A stretch of DNA of 64,000 nucleotides. Source: Flavobacteriales bacterium (GTDB lineage Bacteria > Bacteroidota > Bacteroidia > Flavobacteriales_D > Sanyastnellaceae). Below are positions 17,181-25,432 of this stretch, piece after piece. A program made the position numbers and the translations under genes. The notes beneath the pieces were generated by a model that was not told the origin of the DNA, searched no databases, and saw only the letters and a program-made list of their open reading frames with translations. Location: positions 86,448 to 150,447 of the forward strand of contig CANIBZ010000001.1 of assembly GCA_947466425.1 (NCBI GenBank), given 5' to 3'. The stretch's first letter is position 1; each line of letters starts with the position of its first letter.

Positions 17181-18552
17181 GCTAACATGTGATGTCATGT
17201 ATTTCTTAGGAATTGGAGGCATTGGAATGTCGGCCCTCGCACGCTATTTCCATAGAAAGGGAGTGCATGTGATGGGATACGATCGCACGTCAACTGCATT
17301 AACGACAGAATTGGAGTTGGAGGGAATTTCAGTTCAATATGAAGATAGCGTAATGTCTCTTCCACAACTTCTTCATTCAACACCGAAAGAGAAAGTGCTT
17401 GTTGTTCGGACACCAGCTGTTCCAAAAGATTCTTCTCAGCTGCAATATTTCCTTCAACATGAATTTAGAATTTGGAAACGCAGCGAGTTGTTGGGTTATA
17501 TAACTCAACTCGATGAAACCATTGCCATTGGCGGAACGCACGGCAAGACCACAACGTCAACGTTGGTGGCGCACATTCTACATTCAACCATCGGGTGCAA
17601 TGCTTTTTTAGGTGGAATTTCTTCCAACTTCAATAGCAATGTTTTGCTTTCGAATACTTCACGCACGGTGGTGGAAGCGGATGAATTCGACAGAAGTTTT
17701 TTGACTTTATTTCCGAAGATTTCGGCCTTGACTTCCATGGATCCGGATCATTTAGATATCTATGGAAACGAAGAGAGTATTCGTGAAGGTTTCCTTTTGT
17801 TTTTGAAACAAACCCATGCAAATGGGAATGTTGTGGTGAAGAAGGAATTGAATATTCATGACGAATTAATGGCAGAGCGGAAAGGTGTTTTGACCTACAG
17901 TATCTTGTCAGAAGCCGATTATTTCGCGACGAATATTCGAATTGAAGAAGGAAGTTATGTTTTCGATTTTCATTCTCCACAAGGAGAGTTGCTAGGTGTT
18001 CGTTTGGGTTTGCCTGGAAGACACAATGTGGAGAATGCAGTTGTGGCTATGGCTTGTTCGCTTCTAGCTGGCGTTGAGTTGAATGAACTGCCAGCTGTTC
18101 TTTCAAGTTTCAAAGGTGTTGCAAGAAGATTTGACGTGCGCTTTAAAAGTGAGCGTGGCGTTTATATAGATGATTACGCGCATCATCCGACCGAGCTTTC
18201 AGCTTGCATTCGTTCGGTGCGTGAATTGTTTCCAGATAAAAAAATTGCAGGAATTTTTCAGCCGCATTTGTTTTCAAGGACAAGAGATTTTGCAGATGGC
18301 TTTGCGGAAAGTTTGGAGCTATTAGATATTCCAATTTTATTACCCATATATCCTGCTCGGGAATTACCCATTGAGGGAATTGATTCACAATGGCTATTTG
18401 ATAAAATTCAAAAGACCGATAAATACCTTGTAGAGAAAGATGCCATCTTCACCTTGTTAAATAAACTGCAGTTTGATGTGCTGTTAACGTTAGGAGCAGG
18501 GGATATTGATTCTCTCGTTTCTCCGTTGGAAGTATATATGAAAGGCGTGTAA
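17167..18552 (+). CDS. murC: UDP-MurNAc:L-alanine ligase MurC
   Basis: Adds the first stem-peptide residue, L-alanine. I choose the ATG at 17167 (461 residues, overlapping the murG stop by 14 bases) rather than the TTG at 17155. FLGIGGIGMSALARYF is the N-terminal Rossmann motif and GGTHGKTTTSTL is the ATP loop. EADEFDRSF and MDPDHLDIYG follow, then DDYAHHPTELSA in the C-terminal domain. All ligase signatures are intact. Confidence 0.96.
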   Translation: MEERKLTCDVMYFLGIGGIGMSALARYFHRKGVHVMGYDRTSTALTTELELEGISVQYEDSVMSLPQLLHSTPKEKVLVVRTPAVPKDSSQLQYFLQHEFRIWKRSELLGYITQLDETIAIGGTHGKTTTSTLVAHILHSTIGCNAFLGGISSNFNSNVLLSNTSRTVVEADEFDRSFLTLFPKISALTSMDPDHLDIYGNEESIREGFLLFLKQTHANGNVVVKKELNIHDELMAERKGVLTYSILSEADYFATNIRIEEGSYVFDFHSPQGELLGVRLGLPGRHNVENAVVAMACSLLAGVELNELPAVLSSFKGVARRFDVRFKSERGVYIDDYAHHPTELSACIRSVRELFPDKKIAGIFQPHLFSRTRDFADGFAESLELLDIPILLPIYPARELPIEGIDSQWLFDKIQKTDKYLVEKDAIFTLLNKLQFDVLLTLGAGDIDSLVSPLEVYMKGV

Positions 18553-18553
18553 A

Positions 18554-19501
18554 ATGAAAAACGAAAAAGAAAATACAGCGAAGAAATCCTCTTGGTTCAT
18601 GAGGGTTTTAGTGTTGGTGTTCTTTGTGCTTACGGGCGCTGGAACGCTCGCTCTGTGGGCTTTTTCAATTTCAAAACACAACGTTCAACCTGTGCCAGAA
18701 GTGCGAATTAATATTCAACGCGGTGACGGGGTGAATGAGTTAATTACAAAGGGAGAAGTGGACTCAATTGTTCACGTTCATTTTGGAATGTTGATTGGAA
18801 CGCCCATAAATCAAATTGATGTTGGTGCCATTCAAGTAGCCGTTGATCGTCACCCAGCAGTTCAATCGTGCAATGTGTTTTTAGGCGTAGATGGAATTTT
18901 ACATGTTGATATTCAGCAGCGAGCTCCGATGTTTAGAGTCTTGAATAGTGATGGTACGGGATTCTACGTAGATACGTTGGGCCAATCATTCAGTTTGCTC
19001 GATCGTGCGGTGGCTTATGTTCCGGTTTTTTCAGTGGAAGGTACAATCGGTTCCATGGAATTTCCTGCTAACAAAGAGTATTACGACGACAATGCTTTAG
19101 GGCTTACGTATTTGGATGAGCTTGTTTTATTCGGAAGTCACATGCGGAAAAATGCCGATTTAAAAGATTGGGTCGAGCATGTGCATTTATCAAGCGCGGG
19201 CACCATAGAAGTTATTCCGCGAATAGGAAGACATGTGATAGATTACGGAAGTATCTATAATTTGGAAATGAAAACGAAAATGCTTTTTCAGTTTTATCGT
19301 TCACAGCTGTATATCACGGATCTTGAAAAATACAGCCGAATTAATTTGAATTTTGAAAATCAAATTATTTGTGAAAAGCGCGGAGTTTCTGTTTTCCCGG
19401 CTCCTGCAGATAGCTTGACAACGAATACGAACAATGCACCCATTGTGATAGCTAACGACTTAATACCCGCAGCGGCAACACCTGCACAACAACCTCAATA
19501 A
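18554..19501 (+). CDS. ftsQ: Cell division protein FtsQ
   Basis: Bitopic divisome protein of 315 residues: a short cytoplasmic N-terminus rich in Lys/Glu, one membrane segment (VLVLVFFVLTGAGTLALWAF, about 18-37), a short POTRA-like region, then the FtsQ domain. The stretch VDRHPAVQSCNVFLGVDGILHVDIQQRAPMFRV is typical of the family, as is YVDTLGQSFSL. The C-terminus ends in a low-complexity Thr/Asn/Ala/Pro/Gln tail. It lies between murC and ftsA as expected, with 1-base and 7-base gaps. Confidence 0.93.
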   Translation: MKNEKENTAKKSSWFMRVLVLVFFVLTGAGTLALWAFSISKHNVQPVPEVRINIQRGDGVNELITKGEVDSIVHVHFGMLIGTPINQIDVGAIQVAVDRHPAVQSCNVFLGVDGILHVDIQQRAPMFRVLNSDGTGFYVDTLGQSFSLLDRAVAYVPVFSVEGTIGSMEFPANKEYYDDNALGLTYLDELVLFGSHMRKNADLKDWVEHVHLSSAGTIEVIPRIGRHVIDYGSIYNLEMKTKMLFQFYRSQLYITDLEKYSRINLNFENQIICEKRGVSVFPAPADSLTTNTNNAPIVIANDLIPAAATPAQQPQ

Positions 19502-19508
19502 TTATTTG

Positions 19509-21038
19509 ATGAATATGGAATATACATTTGCGACTTACAACAACCCAACCCCGAGTAACAAAGAAAAATTGGTAGTTGGAATTGATATTGGAACAACAAA
19601 GATTGCTTGTGTTGTTGGTAAAATAGATTCGTTTGGAAAAGTGACTATTCTTGGAATAGGTCGCAGTAAAAGCGACGGGGTGAAGCGTGGGATTGTTTTG
19701 AACATTGATCAAACGGTTGCTTCCATTAAAGAGGCCGTTCAAAAAGCCGAGATAGAATGCGGAATCAAAGTTCACCGCGTGAATGTTGGAATCGCTGGTC
19801 AGCACATTAAGAGCATTCAGCAGCCGGGAATATATACTCGCAAGGAATTAGAGACCGAGATAAGTTTGAGTGATTTACAAGCGTTGAAGGACGATATGTT
19901 CAAGATTCATGTTCCAGCAGGAGAATCAATCATACATGTTATTCCGCAAGAGTATACTGTTGATACAGAGGGTGGAATTAAAGATCCGGTTGGAATGGCT
20001 GGTGTTCGTTTGCAAGCGAATTTTCACATCATTACAGGTTCACTTCCTGCTATCAAAAATATTTATCGTTGTGTGAAATTGTCGGGTCTGGAAGTGGGTG
20101 AATTAACCTTAGAGCCGATTGCGAGTTCTGCGGCGGTGCTGAGCGAAGAGGAGAAGGAGGCTGGTGTTGCGTTGGTAGACATTGGTGGTGGAACAACAGA
20201 CATCGCAATATTTCACGATGGGTTAATTCGTCATACCGCTGTGATTCCTTTCGGTGGAAATATTTTAACTGAAGACATTAAAACAGGATGTTCAATATTG
20301 AGCAGACATGCCGAGCAGTTGAAGGTTCAATACGGATCTGCCTTAGCCGCAGAAACACAAAATGCAAAAGTTGTTGTTCCTGGATTGAGTGGCAGAACGC
20401 CAAAGGAAATTACGTTGGGTGCGCTTTCTGGAATTATTGAAGCGCGCATGAAGGAAATTTTAGAGTTGGTTCACTTTGAAATTATGCGCAGTGGTTATGA
20501 GAGAAAGTTAATTGGTGGAATTGTATTGACCGGTGGTGGTGCGCAATTGAAGCACATTAAGCAATTGGTTGAATACATTACAGGATTGGATTGCCGCATT
20601 GGTAAGCCCATTGAACACGTAGTTAATTATAAAGATGAGTCTCAGTTGCCACCAGCTCTTTCTACCGGCGTAGGTCTTGTTATTACTGGAGAGGAGAATG
20701 TGGGTGAAGATTATTTCGAGCGTGTTCTTGGAGAAGAGTTAGTTGAAGATAACGTAGCGTCAGAAATGCAAACAGAGATTCAATCAGAAGATACCGAGGT
20801 AGAAGAAGTGTTTGTTCCTATTGGTGATTTCTCTTCATACATGGAGACCATGGAAGACGAGGTCGAAGATTCATCAGAAGAAGTGACGCAAATGGCGAAT
20901 GTTCAGGATGAGTCAGTTCACACCCAAGAAGAAGCCATCCAGAAACCTGAGAAAATTCGTGGTCCACGAAAGCCTTTCGGCGAGAGTATGTTAAGTCGAT
21001 TCAAAGGATTCTTTGAAAACGACGAAGCGGTAAATTAA
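19509..21038 (+). CDS. ftsA: Cell division protein FtsA
   Basis: Actin-like ATPase that ties FtsZ filaments to the membrane. I use the ATG at 19509; a TTG lies at 19506 and another ATG at 19515. Motifs: GIDIGTTKIACVVG (phosphate 1), VDIGGGTTDIAIF (phosphate 2) and IVLTGGGAQLKHI (adenosine). The 1C domain lies between them. About 110 residues at the C-terminus are an acidic linker ending in SMLSRFKGFFEND, a plausible amphipathic membrane-targeting helix. Unusually, ftsZ does not follow; the stop overlaps the stop of a convergent methyltransferase gene by 4 bases. Confidence 0.96.
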   Translation: MNMEYTFATYNNPTPSNKEKLVVGIDIGTTKIACVVGKIDSFGKVTILGIGRSKSDGVKRGIVLNIDQTVASIKEAVQKAEIECGIKVHRVNVGIAGQHIKSIQQPGIYTRKELETEISLSDLQALKDDMFKIHVPAGESIIHVIPQEYTVDTEGGIKDPVGMAGVRLQANFHIITGSLPAIKNIYRCVKLSGLEVGELTLEPIASSAAVLSEEEKEAGVALVDIGGGTTDIAIFHDGLIRHTAVIPFGGNILTEDIKTGCSILSRHAEQLKVQYGSALAAETQNAKVVVPGLSGRTPKEITLGALSGIIEARMKEILELVHFEIMRSGYERKLIGGIVLTGGGAQLKHIKQLVEYITGLDCRIGKPIEHVVNYKDESQLPPALSTGVGLVITGEENVGEDYFERVLGEELVEDNVASEMQTEIQSEDTEVEEVFVPIGDFSSYMETMEDEVEDSSEEVTQMANVQDESVHTQEEAIQKPEKIRGPRKPFGESMLSRFKGFFENDEAVN

Positions 21039-22456
21039 TTTTTTTCGAAAAGTGCCACCGCCTCCAAATGCGAGGTGTGTGGGAACTGATCAACGAAACT
21101 AATTTTCTTCAAATTATATCCAGAAAGAATCAGTGTCTCGCAATCTCGTGCTTGTGTCGCAGGATTGCATGAGATGTAAACGATGCGCTTCGCATCGAGT
21201 CCGATTACTTTTCTTAATGTCTTTGGCGAAATGCCTCCACGGGGAGGGTCGAGAACCAACGTGTTGATTTGGTTTTGAAACTGCGGTTGTTCCAACAAGA
21301 ATTTTCCGACATCGGCTGCGAAGAATTCAATATTCGAAATATTGTTTTCTTTTGCATTTTTCTTCGCGTCTTCAATTGCAGCTTCCACAATATCTACTCC
21401 CACGACAGGCAAAGAAGTTTTTTGCGCAATGAGTTGTCCTATTGTTCCTGTTCCACAAAACAGATCGAGAATATATCCATCGGGAACCTCAGCTGGATTG
21501 CAGTAATCTATTGCCTTGGTGTAAAGTCTTTCAGCGCTTTTCGGATTGGTTTGAAAGAAGCTCTTCATATTTACTTTGAACTTCAATCCCAATAAAATTT
21601 CTTCGATTTCAGAATTTCCGTAGAGCAGATGCGAAGAGCCATTCAAAGGTTCGGCGCGGTCTCCAGTGTCATCATTCAACGTATGAATAATTCCTCCGCA
21701 GCGATCTCCAAGTATGTCTAATACAAGCTTCACGAATTCATCTCGATTGAATTGTTCAAGACCAACCGAAGAGGTTACGAGGTTAATCAGCAGAAGGTCG
21801 TGGGTGAATGATTTTCGAACCACAACGTATCTGAAGAATCCTTCGCGCTTAGGTGGATGCCAAGCAGGAAGTCCGCTGTTAATGCAGAAGGCACGAATGC
21901 GATGAAGGTTGTTTTCGAATGTCTCATCGAAGAGACCTGATTCAGCATCCAGATTTTCAACCATCCACCAGGTACCCCTGTGCTTGAAACCCAATCCGAA
22001 ATCATCGAGTTCTGTTTTGGTTGGAAGGTCGTAGCGTATAGCACTGAAGCTATACTCCATTTTGTTTCGGTAGTTCCAAACGGAGGGAGAATCGATGTAT
22101 TCATCGAAGAGCTCGTCTATGTTCTCAATTTTCCCAATGCGCTTGTAGAGTTGAAGACAAGAATCCTTTTTCGCTTCGTGTTGTTTTTCTATAGGCCATG
22201 CGGCGTAAGGTGCGCCTGGAATACGCTGGTAAGGCAGGTCAATTTCATCGGGAGAGTTCTCAAGTACTTCAACCAATTTGCAATTCGCAAATCGTTTATC
22301 GGGCTTAATCACTTGCGCGCGCACAAGCTGTCCAGGGAATGTATTTTCAACAAAAACGGTAAAATCGCCTTTGTCGGTTTTCAATAGTCCAATGCCATTG
22401 CCTCCGAAGGCAAAGCGGTCTATCTTAATATCGAGTATTTGATTTTTTTTCAGCAC
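21035..22456 (-). CDS. rlmD: RlmD/RumA-type 23S rRNA (uracil-C5)-methyltransferase
   Basis: SAM-dependent C5-uracil RNA methyltransferase of the TrmA/RumA group. The order is an N-terminal TRAM-like domain (IDRFAFGGNGIGLL, FVENTFPGQLVRAQV), a central domain, and a C-terminal Rossmann domain with LDLFCGTGTIGQL, LDPPRGGISPKTL and the catalytic cysteine in YISCNPATQARD. The open frame reaches a start at 22528, but its first 24 residues (QSILQSILRSIL and so on) are translated 12-bp repeat. I place the start at the GTG at 22456, giving 473 residues. The exact target uridine is inferred from the family only. The gene meets ftsA tail to tail. Confidence 0.9.
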   Translation of the reverse strand: MLKKNQILDIKIDRFAFGGNGIGLLKTDKGDFTVFVENTFPGQLVRAQVIKPDKRFANCKLVEVLENSPDEIDLPYQRIPGAPYAAWPIEKQHEAKKDSCLQLYKRIGKIENIDELFDEYIDSPSVWNYRNKMEYSFSAIRYDLPTKTELDDFGLGFKHRGTWWMVENLDAESGLFDETFENNLHRIRAFCINSGLPAWHPPKREGFFRYVVVRKSFTHDLLLINLVTSSVGLEQFNRDEFVKLVLDILGDRCGGIIHTLNDDTGDRAEPLNGSSHLLYGNSEIEEILLGLKFKVNMKSFFQTNPKSAERLYTKAIDYCNPAEVPDGYILDLFCGTGTIGQLIAQKTSLPVVGVDIVEAAIEDAKKNAKENNISNIEFFAADVGKFLLEQPQFQNQINTLVLDPPRGGISPKTLRKVIGLDAKRIVYISCNPATQARDCETLILSGYNLKKISFVDQFPHTSHLEAVALFEKN

Positions 22457-22478
22457 GGGGCAAAGATATGTTCTTCGA

Positions 22479-22710
22479 AAGATGCTTTGCAAGATACTTC
22501 GTAAGATACTTTGTAAGATGCTTTGCAAGATTCTACCAAAGATGTGTTACAAGATACTTCGTAAGATGGTTTGCAAGATTCTACGAAAGATGCTGCGCAA
22601 GATACTTCGTAAGATGCTTTGCAAGATACTTTGTAAGATTCTACGAAAGATGTGTTACAAGATACTTCGTAAGATGCTTTGCAAGATACTTTGTAAGATT
22701 CTTCGAAAGG
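22479..22710 (+). repeat. Left 12-bp tandem array (about 19 units, plus orientation)
   Basis: Nineteen units of exactly 12 nt from 22479 to 22706 with consensus AAGATNYTNYGY, such as AAGATGCTTTGC, AAGATACTTCGT and AAGATTCTACGA; a degenerate unit precedes at 22463. A larger block of about five units (ACTTCGT, GCTTTGC, ACTTTGT, TCTACGA, GTGTTAC types in order) recurs. In the frame used by the lipoproteins this array has TAA stops (within CGTAAG), so here it does not encode the D-x-x-Q peptide. Confidence 0.92.
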
Positions 22711-22926
22711 TCTCGTGAAGCGTCTTGCGTAGCATCTTGTGCAACATCTTGTGTAACATCTCGCATAGCGTCTCGCGAAGCGTCTTGCGTAGCATCTTGT
22801 GCAACATCTTGTGCAACATCTTGTGTAACATCTCGCATAGCGTCTCGCGAAGCGTCTTGCGTAGCATCTTGTGCAACATCTCGCGAAGCGTCTTGCGTAG
22901 CATCTTTCGTAGAATCTTGCGAAGCA
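22711..22926 (-). repeat. Right 12-bp tandem array (18 units, minus orientation)
   Basis: Eighteen units of exactly 12 nt, inverted relative to the left array, such as TCTTGCGTAGCA and TCTTGTGCAACA on the plus strand. On the minus strand they would read DATQ, DASR, DVAQ, DAMR and DVTQ, matching the lipoprotein array at 870-1145. A block of five to six units is itself repeated. The array ends 33 bases before the DAEYKA gene start. Confidence 0.92.
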
Positions 22927-22959
22927 TTGTTTATCTTCGTTGAAACAAAAAACACACTC

Positions 22960-23295
22960 ATGAAATCGATTGTTCTACTTTTTGCCTTGTGCGTATTTGG
23001 AATAGGTGCAAGTGCACAAAAGATTTATTCAGTAGATGCTGAATACAAGGCGCAGGTGAAAGTTTATGTTGTGGATGCCGAGTACAAAGCAGATTTACTG
23101 GTTTATAAGGAAGACGCGGAGTATAAGGCAGGTAGCAATGACGGTCGTTGGTACTTTGTAGATGCAGAGTACAAAGCGACTAAGAAAATATATTTTGAAG
23201 ATGCCGAGTACAAGGCTGATTTGAAAATTTATTTCGTCGATGCAGAGTACAAAGCAGGTTGGAAGAATGCTTCTAAGAAGCACTTGTTGTTCTAA
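22960..23295 (+). CDS. Small secreted DAEYKA-repeat protein (DUF6150-like)
   Basis: A 111-residue protein with a signal peptide (MKSIVLLFALCVFGIGASAQ). Seven copies of a unit of about 12-13 residues centred on VDAEYKA follow (KIYSVDAEYKAQ, KVYVVDAEYKAD and so on), ending in a basic tail. Such repeats are known in small Bacteroidota proteins of the DUF6150 type, whose function is not established. I take the ATG at 22960 because it gives a proper signal peptide. The frame is open 492 bases further upstream, but only through the 12-bp repeat array. Confidence 0.8.
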   Translation: MKSIVLLFALCVFGIGASAQKIYSVDAEYKAQVKVYVVDAEYKADLLVYKEDAEYKAGSNDGRWYFVDAEYKATKKIYFEDAEYKADLKIYFVDAEYKAGWKNASKKHLLF

Positions 23296-23303
23296 ATTCG
23301 TCC

Positions 23304-24716
23304 ATGCGAAAAATAAATCTGTTTCTTCCTGTTGTTCTTGCATTCGCGATAACTCTTGGGTTGCCGAATTGGTTGTCGTGGAATGAACGGGTAGTCTTGT
23401 CAACGGTTTTAGTTATGCTTTGGTGGTGGATATCTGAAGTGATACCCATGGCAGTAACCGCTCTAATTCCAATTTTGGTTTTTCCAATTTCGAATGTCAT
23501 GAGTATGGAAAAGGTGGTTGTGCCTTATGCCGATAAATTTGTCTTTTTATTTCTAGGCGGTTTCTTGTTGGCCTTAGCTATTGAGAAACACGGATTGCAT
23601 AAACGGATTGCTTTTCGATTGTTGGATCTAGCGGGTAACGCGAAAGCACGAATACTGTTGGCTGTTATGTTGTCTTCCTATGTTCTAAGCATGTGGATTA
23701 GCAATACGGCAACTGCGATGATGCTAATACCCATTGCGGCATCTGTTGCTCATTTGCTTTCAGCCCATCAGCATGAGGCGAAGTTTAAACGCGCGTTGGT
23801 TTTGGGAGTGGCTTATGCCGCAAGCATTGGTGGCATGGCCACATTGATTGGAACTCCTCCGAACGTTGCTGCTGCAGGTATAGTGAAGGAACAGTTTGGT
23901 GAAGAAATTTCATTCTTGGATTGGATGAAGTACGGCGTTCCGTTTTCATTGGTCTTGTTGTTACTGGTTTTTCTGGTTCTTTCTAAAATTCATTTCAAGC
24001 GGAAAGAAACCATTGAGGGTGCTCATGCGGAATTGCATAGCATTCGCGAGGGAATGGGCGGCATAACGAAATCTGAAAAGCGCGTGTTGCTTGTCTTTTT
24101 GGGAGCTGTTCTTTGCTGGATTTTCCAATCGCCTATTTCGAAAGCGTTGAATGTTCCGGCTTTTAATGATACGTGGATAGCCTTAGCATTTGGATTGTCT
24201 TTGTTTTTCATTCCGAATAAATCAAGTGAGCCGAATGATCGTTCGGTAGCCTTGTTGGAATGGACCGACACGGAGAAATTGTCGTGGGGAGTGTTGTTGA
24301 TGTTTGGTGGAGGGTTGGCGTTATCGCTTGCTTTTAAAGAAGTTGGATTGTTGGAACGGTTGTCGCAATGGCTCGTTGTGGTGAATGTTGGAAGTTCAAC
24401 CTTTTATTTGATTATGCTTTGTGGAATAGGCCTGTTGATTACAGCACTTATGAGCAACTTGGCTATGGTTACGTTGTTTGTTCCTATTGTAGGTGTGCTA
24501 GCCCAAGCGAATGGAATTTCTCCTGCTGCGTGGGCTATTCCAGTCACCTTAGCAGCGAGTTGTGACTTTATGTTTCCGATGAGCACTCCGCCGAATGCGA
24601 TAGCTTATGGGACTGGATGGGTGAAGGCAAAGGACATGTTCACCATTGGAATTGTTGTGAATCTGATTTCTTTTTTGTTATTGGTATTACTCGTTTTTTT
24701 TAGTTCGATTTTATAG
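23304..24716 (+). CDS. DASS/SLC13-family sodium:dicarboxylate or anion symporter
   Basis: Polytopic membrane transporter of 470 residues with about 11-12 membrane segments. The two conserved SNT-type motifs are present: WISNTATAMML in the N-terminal half and LMSNLAMVTLFVP in the C-terminal half. GTPPNVAAAG and PMSTPPNAIAYG are the matching NP-type hairpins. The family carries dicarboxylates, sulfate or phosphate with sodium; the substrate cannot be assigned from sequence. It begins 8 bases after the DAEYKA gene and its stop overlaps that of the convergent gene at 24711. Confidence 0.9.
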   Translation: MRKINLFLPVVLAFAITLGLPNWLSWNERVVLSTVLVMLWWWISEVIPMAVTALIPILVFPISNVMSMEKVVVPYADKFVFLFLGGFLLALAIEKHGLHKRIAFRLLDLAGNAKARILLAVMLSSYVLSMWISNTATAMMLIPIAASVAHLLSAHQHEAKFKRALVLGVAYAASIGGMATLIGTPPNVAAAGIVKEQFGEEISFLDWMKYGVPFSLVLLLLVFLVLSKIHFKRKETIEGAHAELHSIREGMGGITKSEKRVLLVFLGAVLCWIFQSPISKALNVPAFNDTWIALAFGLSLFFIPNKSSEPNDRSVALLEWTDTEKLSWGVLLMFGGGLALSLAFKEVGLLERLSQWLVVVNVGSSTFYLIMLCGIGLLITALMSNLAMVTLFVPIVGVLAQANGISPAAWAIPVTLAASCDFMFPMSTPPNAIAYGTGWVKAKDMFTIGIVVNLISFLLLVLLVFFSSIL

Positions 24717-25341
24717 TCCATAAACAGCCAACAAGAGAAGAAGAATTATAAAAGCAACTCCGATAATATAAAGTGGCCAACACATGATACGCCAGTACTT
24801 TTTTATTTTGTTTAAATAGTAACTTTCGTGAGGACTGAATTTTGCTAATCGTTTAATTTTATTAATGATCGCAAGATTAATTAGTAGCAAGGGCAGGTAT
24901 AGAAAGTAAAATGGGAATATGGTCAGTATAGCCGAAGTTATGAGATAATTAGCAAGATGGTCAAGCTTGGCCTTGTCTCTAGCACTAAGAACAATATTTC
25001 CGGAATCATAAGGTTCAGGATTGCCACCGGTAATGATATTCGGTGTGACATATTCTTCATCTGTTTTGGCTGGATTGTCTGGTATTACAGTGTCTTTTAA
25101 AAACACTTCTTTGCTTTATTGGTTGGCTAGGAGTGACTTCAGAAATTAAAAGTACTTCTGAGTTCTCTGAAGCACTAATTATATGAGTGGCGTTAGGCTC
25201 TTCATGAAGCTCGATTTTCTGAGGTTTACTATTTGAATGAAACCATTCAATGTGGTACCCTGGAGAATATAGCTTTTTCTCGATAGAGCAAGAGGTCAAA
25301 GCCAAACATGAAAGAATAGTTAAGTAGTAACTGTATTTCAT
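24711..25341 (-). pseudogene. Frameshifted lipoprotein gene, third member of the EK-GYxIxW family
   Basis: The first frame runs from the ATG at 25341 (signal peptide ending LTSC, then SIEKKLYSPGYHIEW) to a stop at 25057. The second frame (25106-24711) continues with DTVIPDNPAKTDEEYV and two membrane segments (ILTIFPFYFLYLPLLLINLAI and WPLYIIGVAFIILLLLLAV), the layout of the intact relatives at 750 and 60158. The frames join at a T5-A4 homopolymer near 25096-25106, where a +1 shift would restore one protein of about 210 residues. It may be a true frameshift mutation, an assembly error in the homopolymer, or, less likely, programmed frameshifting. Unlike its relatives it carries no 12-bp array. 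Confidence 0.7.
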
Positions 25342-25432
25342 AATATGAAAATACAAATGGAAGAGGTTTTGTCGAAATCTAAATTTCATTCATGAAAATA
25401 GACTTCAATGAAATAAGTGTTAACCCAGAAAT

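Larger units (their letters stand above)
22457..22959. repeat. 503-base gene-free region filled by two head-to-head 12-bp repeat arrays
   Basis: Between the methyltransferase start and the DAEYKA gene lie two arrays in opposite orientation, meeting near 22700-22712. Because the same unit is present in both directions, the transcript or single strand could form a long imperfect hairpin. Open frames run through the arrays on both strands, but none has a signal peptide or other support. A likely frame artefact fuses the plus-strand array to the gene at 22960. Confidence 0.9.

Noticed and set aside
22479..22926. CRISPR array
   Set aside because: Units are contiguous 12-mers without unique spacers, and no cas gene is present.
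22468..22959. Upstream extension of the DAEYKA gene (Arg/Cys/Phe-rich repeats)
   Set aside because: The extension is translated repeat DNA. The internal ATG at 22960 gives a proper signal peptide.
22641..22961. Minus-strand open frame reading DATQ/DASR/DVAQ through the right array
   Set aside because: It matches the lipoprotein linker but has no signal peptide, motif or membrane part and ends in the left array. At best it is a remnant.
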